Of a DNA stretch of 64,000 nt, positions 41,700 through 50,247 are shown piece after piece; position 1 is the first letter of the stretch, and the number at the start of each line of letters is the position of its first letter. The notes beneath the pieces are model-generated. The model was not told the DNA's origin, made no database searches, and saw nothing but the letters and a program-made list of their open reading frames with translations. The position numbers and the translations under genes were made by a program. Where the stretch lies: positions 124,001 through 188,000 of the forward strand of contig NZ_QZCF01000007.1 in NCBI RefSeq assembly GCF_003591485.1, in the 5' to 3' direction. The DNA comes from Paenibacillus sp. 1011MAR3C5 (GTDB lineage: Bacteria; Bacillota; Bacilli; Paenibacillales; Paenibacillaceae).

Positions 41700-43637
41700 T
41701 CACTGCAATTCTTGAAGAAAGGGTAATTTACCATAGTGAGAAAATTGCTCAAAGAACTGCTTACGATATCGATGTTTTTTTATGTCATCAGGACAGTTTA
41801 ACAAAAGTAGCAAGTAAGACTGCTTGGTACCAGGCTCTATACGGATAGCTTCTTCCAGGAAAGAAATTCCATCATCATATAAATGATCATTTATATGCAT
41901 ATATGCCAAGTTGAGTAAGCTCCCCGCATGTAGTTCCTGTTCTTCTAGCAGGGTTTGATAGTAACCAACGGAAAGATCAATAAGTTGTTTTGAATAAAAG
42001 AAATTCGCCAGTAAATTTAAAAGTAAAGGAGACTTGAGTGTGGATACATATTGGTCAAATTGTTCATATTGCTGTAATAAAAACAGATCAGTAAGAAGGT
42101 GGAAAAAATCGAAAGCGTGATTCTTTGTTTCATCTACAGTTAAATTTTGCTGTACTACATGTTGTAGAACGCTAGCTAAGCGGGGGTCGTCCGATTCTAA
42201 TTGATCCTGATAATTCATTATTTCAGAAGAATTCCAAGCAATGGCTCCAACTGCAATCAGACGCAAAGTAGAAGCTGAAACAGGCTGCTCAACTAAATTA
42301 AGAAGTTTCATAAATACTTCGGGTTGATGAGTTAAAATAGAGAATTTTAGCCTTGATTCTAACCGTAGCGCCTCTGGATCAGTCAATTGATTATAATAAT
42401 GAACAGCCAGCTCTTTAACACCCAGCGATGTGCAGATATTGACTAGTAAAATCAAGTCGCGTTGTGTTGGCTCTGGATACAATTTGCTAAGAAAGCTTAT
42501 TATTTGTTCTGTGGTTTCATGTTGTGATAATCGTTCAATTAATTTGATCAAGGTCGCTTGTTCAAGCGGATTCCCTTTTAATATCATAGTGTAGTAATAA
42601 ATCATATCCTGATTATTATGTTCAAGTGAAGCTAGGTGAGCTAGTCTGGATAAAGGAATCGTAGATCCGAAAGATGGGTTAACCAGAAAGAAACGTTCTT
42701 GCTTCGCTGAAAGTTCCTCTGCTAATTGAAAGGCTGTAAGGAAGCTTTGCTTAGCCTTATTGATAAAACTAAATTGCTCGAACATAACCCCCTGAAAGCA
42801 GTAGTACTCGGGATGATTTTTATATTTGCCAAAGAAACGCTCATTCAGATCCCAAGCATCCTGTATGCGATCCAATTTAAGGTATATGTTCCACATTTCA
42901 TAGGCACAGGTGAACCGCCATGGGTTGCTCTCGGTGGCTTTTTGAAAAGCTCTTTCATAGTAATATAACGCTCGTTTCTGGTCATTCTTGGCGGCACACT
43001 CGTTACCAATCGTAAAGTGATCATAGGCTGTAAAACCATTCTTTTTTTTGAGTTCGGTAAAAATTAATTCATTTCTCTTGAGTTTATCTTTCTTTTCAAT
43101 AACATCTCTTGTATATCCGGTATGGAATACTGTGATTGGTGATGGGATGGAAGTTAACAACTCACCATTCCCGCCAATAGGTTGTTCGTGGATAGGACGA
43201 TGATATTGGATTCCCATATGGTTAGGGAATAATCTTGGGATTGGAGCTTCTGTTATATTAGCCTGTCGTATCGACTCGCCAACATAACTAATTACAGATA
43301 TTGTGTAGATTATAGAAGCCCTTGCATCTTCTTCTTCTAAAAACAATCTGAATTGTCTAATATCCTCTGTACTAATATACTCATCCGCATCTAATACCAG
43401 TATCCATTTCCCACTAGCATATTTTATACTCTCGTTCCGAGCGGTAGAGAAATTATTGACCCATTTAAAATCATAAATATGTTCAGTGTACTTTTTAGCT
43501 ATGTCTTTGGTAGCATCAGTCGAACCGGTATCAACAATAATGATTTCATCGGCAAAATCTTTAATACTTTTAAGACAACGGTCTAACGTGTCTTCTTCAT
43601 CTTTCACAATCATGCAAACAGAAAGTAGATTATTCAT
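41700..43637 (-). CDS. GT2 glycosyltransferase with C-terminal TPR repeats
   Basis: The N-terminal family-2 glycosyltransferase domain (LSVCMIVKDEEDTLDRCLKS, VDTGSTDAT, WILVLDADEYIS with the metal-binding Asp motif) spans about 1-230. About 400 residues of TPR-like helices follow, e.g. AAKNDQKRALYYYERAF. TPR-linked GT2 enzymes often glycosylate proteins, with the TPR part recognising the acceptor. It lies beside the flagellin cluster behind a sigma-D-like promoter, so a flagellin glycosyltransferase is the leading idea. Donor unknown. AGGAG lies nine bases before the ATG; 645 aa. Confidence 0.87.
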   Translation of the reverse strand: MNNLLSVCMIVKDEEDTLDRCLKSIKDFADEIIIVDTGSTDATKDIAKKYTEHIYDFKWVNNFSTARNESIKYASGKWILVLDADEYISTEDIRQFRLFLEEEDARASIIYTISVISYVGESIRQANITEAPIPRLFPNHMGIQYHRPIHEQPIGGNGELLTSIPSPITVFHTGYTRDVIEKKDKLKRNELIFTELKKKNGFTAYDHFTIGNECAAKNDQKRALYYYERAFQKATESNPWRFTCAYEMWNIYLKLDRIQDAWDLNERFFGKYKNHPEYYCFQGVMFEQFSFINKAKQSFLTAFQLAEELSAKQERFFLVNPSFGSTIPLSRLAHLASLEHNNQDMIYYYTMILKGNPLEQATLIKLIERLSQHETTEQIISFLSKLYPEPTQRDLILLVNICTSLGVKELAVHYYNQLTDPEALRLESRLKFSILTHQPEVFMKLLNLVEQPVSASTLRLIAVGAIAWNSSEIMNYQDQLESDDPRLASVLQHVVQQNLTVDETKNHAFDFFHLLTDLFLLQQYEQFDQYVSTLKSPLLLNLLANFFYSKQLIDLSVGYYQTLLEEQELHAGSLLNLAYMHINDHLYDDGISFLEEAIRIEPGTKQSYLLLLLNCPDDIKKHRYRKQFFEQFSHYGKLPFLQELQ

Positions 43638-43680
43638 AAAGGAGTTCTCCTGTCATAACTAAGATATACTACAACACTAT

Positions 43681-43708
43681 ATATCGACAATTTTAATGAA
43701 TTGCATTA
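43681..43708 (-). promoter_or_regulatory. Sigma-D-like promoter of the minus-strand glycosyltransferase
   Basis: On the minus strand, TAAT (43708-43705), 16 bases, then GTCGATAT (43688-43681), seven of eight matches to the -10 consensus. It lies 44 bases before the start codon. Confidence 0.5.
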
Positions 43709-43967
43709 ATGAATAAGAACGGCCTTTAACCATGTAATATCTCCGACCTTTACTTCAATTTTATCATGAAAACGCCGATAATAAATTATTAGATCATATA
43801 TGAAACATGGTTATAACAAACATAACGTCGATTACGTTTTTTTTGAAATTATCAAAACCAATGGAAAGATTAAAGTGAAATAAAATTTGTGAAAGCAAGG
43901 TTTCAATCTGTGGAAAAATCTAATAATAAATCCTCTATCGAGGTAGATATTGAATGGAGTAAAGATC
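43709..43967. other. Divergent intergenic region between the two glycosyltransferases
   Basis: AT-rich DNA without genes. It contains the plus-strand sigma-D-like promoter listed separately and lies beside the minus-strand one. Nothing else was recognised. Confidence 0.5.
43755..43781 (+). promoter_or_regulatory. Sigma-D-like promoter of the plus-strand glycosyltransferase
   Basis: TCAA (43755-43758), 15 bases, then GCCGATAA (43774-43781), seven of eight matches in the -10. The leader to the start at 43968 would be about 180 bases. Confidence 0.6.
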
Positions 43968-46085
43968 ATGGACCTACAGAATATTTTTTTAGAAATGAAA
44001 AGCTATGTAGAAGATGGGGATTTTGTAAGCGCATATGAACTCATAGATGTCTTGGATGAAGGTAATTTTACAAGTTTTGAATATATAAATGTAAAGGCAA
44101 TATTGTTCCGAGCAATGGGAAATATTCAAGATGCAGAAAACATTTTGATTGGAGGTCTATATGCATACCCAGATTGTGCAGATATTTATTATAACTTAGG
44201 ATATATTTTTTATGAGAGAGAGTTGCACGTCGAAAGTGCCATTTGTTTTGCAACATACTGTCGATTAGAGGATAATTCCTTGAATGAAGTACTAGAGACT
44301 GTTACTGATATTGAAAAAATGATGAAAGAGTCATCAAAACTTTATGTAGCATTTAATAGTTTCAGGAATGCCTCGAATCAAGACTTTATTTTTATTACGG
44401 GGAGTGCATTTGGTGAAGATACATTCTTTTTGATAGCAAATCAAATGATGAGTCGTTATGGGAATCGGATTTATTATTTGGCAGAGTCTATTGAAGTGAA
44501 GGTCGATGCCTTACCAGAACTGGATGAGGTAATTACTGTTATTTTTGAAAATATGGAGAATAGTAACGGAATACAAATTATACGTCCAGTAATTCTTCAA
44601 ACAAACTCAGATATAATTGACACGACGCCATATATTCTGAAAGAAATTAAGGATAAACATAGCACTCATCAACATTGTAATGTTATTTGTCGCTCAGAAG
44701 TACTTGATAAGATTGTTAACGTGGATACGATTGGTGGTCTCGGAAACCAGTTTGAGATTGTTTTTGCGCCTGCTGACCATCATGCAGAAGGGATTGTTTC
44801 ATTCTGTTTATATGGAGATTTTCATCTAACTTTGAATAGGCTTTATAATATAGATACCTCCTTCCCCTGGGAGGAACACTCATTATTAATTAGTATCGTT
44901 ATACCTACACGGAATTGCTCAAAAACCTTGGAACATACACTCAGAACTTGTCTATATGATTCAGGCAAAGATTTTGAGATCGTTATTAGTGATAATAGTT
45001 CGGAAGGAAATAATGATACTCTACATCTTGTTCAGCAGTTTAATGACCTGCGAATAAAGTATTACCGTCCCGAACGTGAGCTTACACTCAAAGAAAATTT
45101 TGAATTTGCATTTTGCCTAGCTAAAGGGGAATTTATTTTTTCAATTGGATCTGATGATGCTGTGTTGCATCGTGGTTTGGAGACATTGCGTGAGGTTTTG
45201 AAACAATACCCGGACCAGGATGTAATAGTTTGGGACAGGTTAATGTACATGTGGCCAGGTGTAGGCAAAGGCCAGGATGATTTACTTGCTATTCCATCCT
45301 CATATCGATCCGGAAATGTGCAAGCACATGTTATAAACTGTAATGATTACTTAGCAGCTATACTGAATTTGCAGCTATCCGTGTACTTTCTCCCAATGTT
45401 CTATATAAATTCAGGTTTTCGTCGTAGATATATTGGTACAATTATAGAAAAAACAGGGAAATTTATCGATGGTGGGTCACAGGATATATATACAGGATTA
45501 ATTAACTATGCATTAAACGAACAGCTGCTACACATCAAGTATCCAATAACAGTAGCAGGCATGTCCAATCAAAGTATTGGAATGCAAGCTACTAAAATGC
45601 TTGAATCTAGTACTGCTGAAGAGGAATATAAGAAAAAGAACCGTCAAATTTCCAATCAAAGAGCGTATGCTACAAAAGTATTCCCTGTACAAGGGAACTC
45701 AGATAAATGGCTTCTATTTAGTGAGTATGCAAAGATATGTCAAAAAAATATTAGTCCCAATTTCAAGTTGCACAAAATTGATTGGAAATTAGCTTACTCT
45801 TCATGTGTCGAACTACTTTCAGAAACAGATCCCAGTTTTAAAGATCGGGTTCGTGAATTCGAGGAATCAGCAGCCGCTTTAGGAAATGAAGATTTTTTGG
45901 AGTGGTTTAAAGAATCATACTCGCAAAACTCGGATTTTAAAGGAACAACTTATATTGATATTAAAGAAAAAATATATCTATGGGGAGTTCACAATGATGG
46001 CTCATTAATATTAGACGCATCTTTCTTCAATATCAGCAATGTGTATGATGCCTGTAGTTTTATGTATAAATTATATCGCATATGA
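43968..46085 (+). CDS. TPR protein with C-terminal GT2 glycosyltransferase domain
   Basis: The domain order is reversed relative to its divergent neighbour: an N-terminal TPR-like part (about 1-125; YPDCADIYYNLGYIFYEREL), a middle region not recognised, and a GT2 domain from about 305 (LLISIVIPTRNCSKTLEHTL; IVISDNSSEGNND; FIFSIGSDDAVLHRG, with a DD metal motif). A further 200 residues follow. 705 aa. The ATG at 43968 is preferred because TGGAGT lies eight bases upstream. The sigma-D-like promoter and the position suggest flagellar glycosylation. The base composition is much more AT-rich than the flagellar genes. Confidence 0.85.
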   Translation: MDLQNIFLEMKSYVEDGDFVSAYELIDVLDEGNFTSFEYINVKAILFRAMGNIQDAENILIGGLYAYPDCADIYYNLGYIFYERELHVESAICFATYCRLEDNSLNEVLETVTDIEKMMKESSKLYVAFNSFRNASNQDFIFITGSAFGEDTFFLIANQMMSRYGNRIYYLAESIEVKVDALPELDEVITVIFENMENSNGIQIIRPVILQTNSDIIDTTPYILKEIKDKHSTHQHCNVICRSEVLDKIVNVDTIGGLGNQFEIVFAPADHHAEGIVSFCLYGDFHLTLNRLYNIDTSFPWEEHSLLISIVIPTRNCSKTLEHTLRTCLYDSGKDFEIVISDNSSEGNNDTLHLVQQFNDLRIKYYRPERELTLKENFEFAFCLAKGEFIFSIGSDDAVLHRGLETLREVLKQYPDQDVIVWDRLMYMWPGVGKGQDDLLAIPSSYRSGNVQAHVINCNDYLAAILNLQLSVYFLPMFYINSGFRRRYIGTIIEKTGKFIDGGSQDIYTGLINYALNEQLLHIKYPITVAGMSNQSIGMQATKMLESSTAEEEYKKKNRQISNQRAYATKVFPVQGNSDKWLLFSEYAKICQKNISPNFKLHKIDWKLAYSSCVELLSETDPSFKDRVREFEESAAALGNEDFLEWFKESYSQNSDFKGTTYIDIKEKIYLWGVHNDGSLILDASFFNISNVYDACSFMYKLYRI

Positions 46086-46248
46086 GGGGGACCCTATGAG
46101 TAAAGTAATATGTTCTTTCTCATAAGTAAACTTAGAACGGTTGAATTAGGAATTGACTAAAATGGCCGCTATCAGGGATGGAAATAGGATCAAAGGCCAA
46201 AATATTAATGGTGAAAAATAAAGAGCGTCTAAATTAAAGGAGACTCGT

Positions 46249-47751
46249 ATGTATAAAGTAGGCCAGATTATCCACTTTGAGAACCAAGCTGCTGCCATTA
46301 TTGAAGTACAACAATACAGTCTGCTTATCGCAAATGTTAGCGAACAAGAGTTGGATCTTACAACAATAAGGGAAATCGAGAGGAAATCAATCCAAAATCA
46401 AGGTGCGGTAACAACCTATACTATTTCTTTGTATGAACTAGAAAAAGCGAAACGGCAACGTATCTTTTCACAGGTTAAAGAGTTCTATACCTTATTTCAT
46501 CAACAGAAACCATTTGAAGCAGGACAAACAAAAATCCCGTATTCCGGTAAGATATATGATGAAAAAGAAATGGTTGCTCTAACTGATGCATCCCTTGACT
46601 TTTGGTTGACTACAGGACGTTTCTCTATGAAATTTGAAAAAGAATTTGCCCGGTATTTGGGTGTGAAATATGCTCTTTTAACTAACTCCGGATCTTCGGC
46701 CAATCTTCTTGCAGTGTCTGCATTGACTTCTCCTAAACTAGGCAATCGTAGATTATTGGCTGGAGATGAAGTGATCACGGTTGCAGCTGGATTCCCGACA
46801 ACAGTTGCTCCTATTATTCAAAATAGCTTGGTTCCAGTATTTGTAGATGTAGAGTTGGGCACCTATAATATTGATGTCTCTCAACTTGAAGAGGCTATTT
46901 CAGATCGCACAAAGGCAATTATAATTGCCCATACAATGGGGAATCCGTTTAATCTTGAAGCTGTGATGCAGTTCGCCGAAAAACATCAGCTTTGGGTGAT
47001 TGAGGATAACTGTGATGCTTTAGGTGCTAGGTATGGAGGTAGACTTACTGGAACGATTGGTCATATTGGTACTTCCAGCTTTTATCCACCGCACCACATT
47101 ACCATGGGGGAGGGCGGTGCGGTCTATACTAACGATCCCAAACTGAAAATGATTATTGAATCCTTTAGAGATTGGGGAAGAGACTGTTGGTGTCCTTCCG
47201 GTTGCGACGACACATGTCATAAACGATTTGGCTGGCAGCTTGGGGATTTGCCAAAAGGTTATGATCATAAGTATACGTATTCTCACCTTGGCTACAACTT
47301 GAAGGTTACGGACATGCAGGCAGCGATTGGGCTAGAGCAGCTTAAAAAACTACCCGAGTTTGTGGAGAGAAGAAATCGTCATTTTTCTCTCTTGCATACC
47401 AAACTAAAAGAACTGGAAAATAATTTAATATTGCCTCTGGCTACCTCCAATAGTGAACCGAGTTGGTTTGGTTTTATTTTGACGATTCGTGATGGCAATA
47501 AATTGTCCAGACAAAAAATGACGCAGTTTTTGGAAGAACATCATATCCAAACACGGATGTTGTTTGCTGGTAATATCACTAAGCAACCAGCTTTTCAGGG
47601 TTTGCATTACCGTGTTGTAGGCGATCTGAAGAATACGGATAAAATCATGCATGACACGTTTTTGGTCGGTGTCTATCCAGGATTGGACGACGAGAAAATT
47701 GAGTATATGGCTACAAAAATAATAGAAGCTGTTAAATATTCGAGCCAGTAA
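46249..47751 (+). CDS. rfbH: CDP-4-keto-6-deoxyglucose 3-dehydrase (E1), RfbH type
   Basis: With a reductase (E3), this PMP- and [2Fe-2S]-dependent enzyme removes the C3 hydroxyl of CDP-4-keto-6-deoxyglucose, giving CDP-3,6-dideoxyhexoses. Two hallmarks separate it from ordinary DegT aminotransferases. His replaces the PLP lysine in SFYPPHHITMGEGGAV (His282/His283). The cluster motif C-X57-C-X1-C-X7-C is exact, from the Cys in IEDNCDALG to CWC and DDTC. At 500 aa it carries an unrecognised N-terminal extension of about 60 residues compared with the usual 430-440. An rfbF remnant begins 13 bases downstream. No E3 gene is visible here. Confidence 0.9.
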   Translation: MYKVGQIIHFENQAAAIIEVQQYSLLIANVSEQELDLTTIREIERKSIQNQGAVTTYTISLYELEKAKRQRIFSQVKEFYTLFHQQKPFEAGQTKIPYSGKIYDEKEMVALTDASLDFWLTTGRFSMKFEKEFARYLGVKYALLTNSGSSANLLAVSALTSPKLGNRRLLAGDEVITVAAGFPTTVAPIIQNSLVPVFVDVELGTYNIDVSQLEEAISDRTKAIIIAHTMGNPFNLEAVMQFAEKHQLWVIEDNCDALGARYGGRLTGTIGHIGTSSFYPPHHITMGEGGAVYTNDPKLKMIIESFRDWGRDCWCPSGCDDTCHKRFGWQLGDLPKGYDHKYTYSHLGYNLKVTDMQAAIGLEQLKKLPEFVERRNRHFSLLHTKLKELENNLILPLATSNSEPSWFGFILTIRDGNKLSRQKMTQFLEEHHIQTRMLFAGNITKQPAFQGLHYRVVGDLKNTDKIMHDTFLVGVYPGLDDEKIEYMATKIIEAVKYSSQ

Positions 47752-47764
47752 GCAAGGTGGAATT

Positions 47765-47794
47765 ATGAAGGTCGTTATTTTTGCAGGAGGCTTT
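47765..47794 (+). pseudogene. Truncated 5' end of a second rfbF gene
   Basis: An AAGGTGG ribosome site and ATG 13 bases after rfbH encode MKVVIFAGGF, the start of glucose-1-phosphate cytidylyltransferase (the intact copy starts MKTVILAGGF). Similarity stops after codon 10, where transposase debris begins. An rfbH-rfbF operon was therefore cut here. Confidence 0.75.
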
Positions 47795-48372
47795 GTACGA
47801 ATTAACTCTTTCGACTGCAAATCGTTTTTTGGCGATGTCTTTCCACAGTTTTGAACCACGAGCCGGAGCGGTATACTTTCTAAGATCTGTCGTGATCTTT
47901 ATCTTGTAGACCTTCTGGCAGAGCGAATCCTGCGCTGGTGGACAGCTTTTACATTCTCTTGTGGTCGAACGTACTTAATGGTTTCATATTTCGGGTCATA
48001 GCTGTCATAGCGTTAAAAATATCCCTGACACAGGTAGGGGCGAAGTGTTCGTCAAACCCAATAAGTTCTGGTTCTCGACGACGATTATATGCTATAGCGG
48101 CATTCGCCTTCACTTCTCGAACTTGCTTGTATATGGGTTCATAATCATAACCAGCATCCATACCTTGCATACTTCATGTTGAAATATGGATGCTGTAATG
48201 CAAGCCCTTTTAGGAGCGGAGTTGCGGCTATTCTCATTAATGCCCTTAACCACTTCAAACAGAGCATAAGGGGTCGACAAATCGTCATGGTCTAAAAAGA
48301 GATAAAATCTCCCTTTGCTATGGATATGGCATGATTGGTATTTCAAGCTATGCCATAGTTTTTATCAAGTTT
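47795..48372 (-). mobile_element. Degenerate DDE transposase (IS4/IS5/IS1182-like) remnant
   Basis: On the minus strand, fragments in more than one frame read HIHSKGRFYLFLDHDDLSTP, then AGYDYEPIYKQVREVKANAA and GFDEHFAPTCVRD, then SLCQKVYKIKITTDLRKYTA and PARGSKLWKDIAKKRFAVER, the order expected for a transposase common in Paenibacillus. Frameshifts and stops break it, so it is inactive. The left edge coincides with the cut rfbF. Confidence 0.75.
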
Positions 48373-48419
48373 AAAGTATTTTATGGATTAGCTATCGAAC
48401 GACTTAACAATATTTTCTA

Positions 48420-48704
48420 ATCAAAAATGCCTTCAATCTGTTCAGGAGATCAGGTTTCTGCAAGTTTAGCGGTGATATATTGCTGCCGTGCAGCATTCCA
48501 CTTCTCATGCCGTTTACAATGCTTCCGTCTTATTATATAGCTCTCTTGCGCCTTCTCGGCATCATAAAAATCTTGATCGGCTTGACGTTGTAACTCACGG
48601 GATACACTCGAATGATGACGATTAACCTTACGTGCTATTGCCCGTGCGGTCCACCCCAATCGATGCTGACTTCGTTCTCTTATGGTAAAATGCTTATAGC
48701 TCAT
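48420..48704 (-). mobile_element. IS30-family transposase N-terminal remnant
   Basis: The minus strand reads MSYKHFTIRERSQ, then GWTARAIARKVNRHHSSVSR and ELQRQ, the IS30 N-terminal helix-turn-helix. The frame ends at a TGA where the family has Trp (KLAET-stop-SPEQIEG), and the catalytic part is missing. 48705-48926 holds AT-rich flanking DNA with nothing recognised. Confidence 0.78.
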
Positions 48705-48926
48705 GGCAGATTCTCCTGTGTAGGGGTTGTGTGGTAACTCCATTCTACACACGATTCAGTCATGGGTCATTTTTATGTGTCGCACTTCATATTACATTTT
48801 GTCGGTAAAAAAAGGAGCCATTGATTTTCATAAGCAATTTGTAAAAAACATACCTTACTCCATTTTTTGAAATGCAGTTTTGAATTTGGAGATTATACAA
48901 TGGATACAAGAAACCCCTTATAGAAA

Positions 48927-49068
48927 CTTTTGATCTGATTTTAACTGAAAAATATCTATGTGCCATACATTTTTTTTTTTTTTGCGTTTTGAAATTATAA
49001 CATTTCACTATCCTTAATGACAACACTATCTGATTCTATTGCCGTATTGTGTACTAAGCATCAACACC
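48927..49068 (-). pseudogene. 3' fragment of a second acyltransferase gene
   Basis: DNA closely matching 52914-53055, the 3' end of the intact serine-acetyltransferase-like gene. On the minus strand it reads GVDA-stop-VHNTAIESDSVVIKD and then, after a shift, KKKKCMAHRYFSVKI. It is separated from its partner fragment (50037-50247) by an IS3 remnant, and about 30 codons are missing at the join. Confidence 0.8.
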
Positions 49069-50030
49069 AGCATTATCCTGAGTCTCTTAAATTGGAGGCT
49101 ATACGATTACATGTTGATGAGGGGTGGAGCTACAGCAAGATTACAGATCACCTAGGAGTGCATGATAAGGATCGAGTTAAAGTCTGGATAAGGAAATACC
49201 GGGAAAAGGGAGCAGCAGCATTCGAGGATAGACGTGGAGATCCACACAGGGTTGAAACGGAACAAGAACGTGAACTGCGTCGTCTATACCTGGAGGTAGA
49301 TGTCCTAAAAAAGTGGTTACAAATCTTGAATCGAGAGGGTTGAAGAGCAAGCATACCGTCATTGACGAACTGAAGCCCAAGAGACAAGAGAACAGTAAAG
49401 GAACTTTGTGGCTATCTGGGAATCAGTCGAAGCGGTTACTTCGTCTATCTAAAGCGCAAGGATAACGATACTGATGAGGAGTTATAACGTAAGATTCGTG
49501 ACAAAAGCATAGGGTATCGCAGTATACAGGATGAGCTGTACCGTCAGTACAGGCTTGTAGTGAATCATAAGAAAGTTCTGCGGTTAATGGCAGCAACTTG
49601 GTATTAAAGCGATTATACGCCGTAAGTACGCCCATAGAACAAGCTATGTAGCCACTGTATCCGATGGTAGAATCGCTGAGAATAAGCTGCAAAGGGATTT
49701 AGCGATCAGGGATGCCAGTACACGTCCCATGCATACTACGACATGCTGCCACAGGTTGGAGCCCAAATCAGCATGTCACGCCGAGGCAATTGTTATGACA
49801 ACGCCTCAATCGAGAGCTTCTTCTCTCATCTTAAAGTCGAAGCACTCTATCCTTATGATATACGAAGTATCGATGAGGCACAAAGAAGAATTGAGGAATA
49901 TATACGTTTTTACAAAGAAGATAGGGCACAGCGAAAACTAAACAAGCTGACTCCTGTTGAATACAGGAACCAGCTTGTAGCCTAGATGTTTTTAAATGTC
50001 TCCTTAATTGGGGCATGACCAGTGGGGCGG
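49069..50030 (+). mobile_element. Degenerate IS3-family (IS150-like) element
   Basis: OrfA is readable as YPESLKLEAIRLHVDEGWSY through VDVLKKWLQILNREG, ending at 49343. Its own start has been lost, so its frame now opens in antisense acyltransferase sequence at 49017. OrfB (about 49344-49985) is broken by frameshifts and an internal deletion that joins the region before the first catalytic Asp to SDQGCQYTSHAYYDMLPQVG. The C-terminal SRRGNCYDNASIESFFSHLK and KLNKLTPVEYRNQL are intact. It is not a functional transposase. Confidence 0.82.
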
Positions 50031-50036
50031 GGTTCT

Positions 50037-50247
50037 ATTTTTTTTCTTCATCCGTATTGATTGATGTGTTCCCAAGAATTACCATGAAATATTCGAATGT
50101 GATGCATTACCGATAGCCAAACAAAAATAAATTTGAAGTCTTGCTTTGTATGAATATACAATTTATTTAAAGGTTTATTCAAATAGATTAATTTATCGCA
50201 AAAAGGCCTATTTTTATACAAGATACTGCAATTGGAAAATGAGCATA
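50037..50247 (-). pseudogene. Middle fragment of a second acyltransferase gene
   Basis: The minus strand reads KNRPFCDKLIYLNKPLNKLY and onward to NTDEE-like sequence, aligning with ENRPLCDKLIFLNKALNGLF and NTDEDE of the intact gene at 52912-53601. The first 100 or so codons are absent: it starts directly after the stop of the thiamine-diphosphate enzyme. With 48927-49068 it makes one interrupted pseudogene. Confidence 0.78.
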
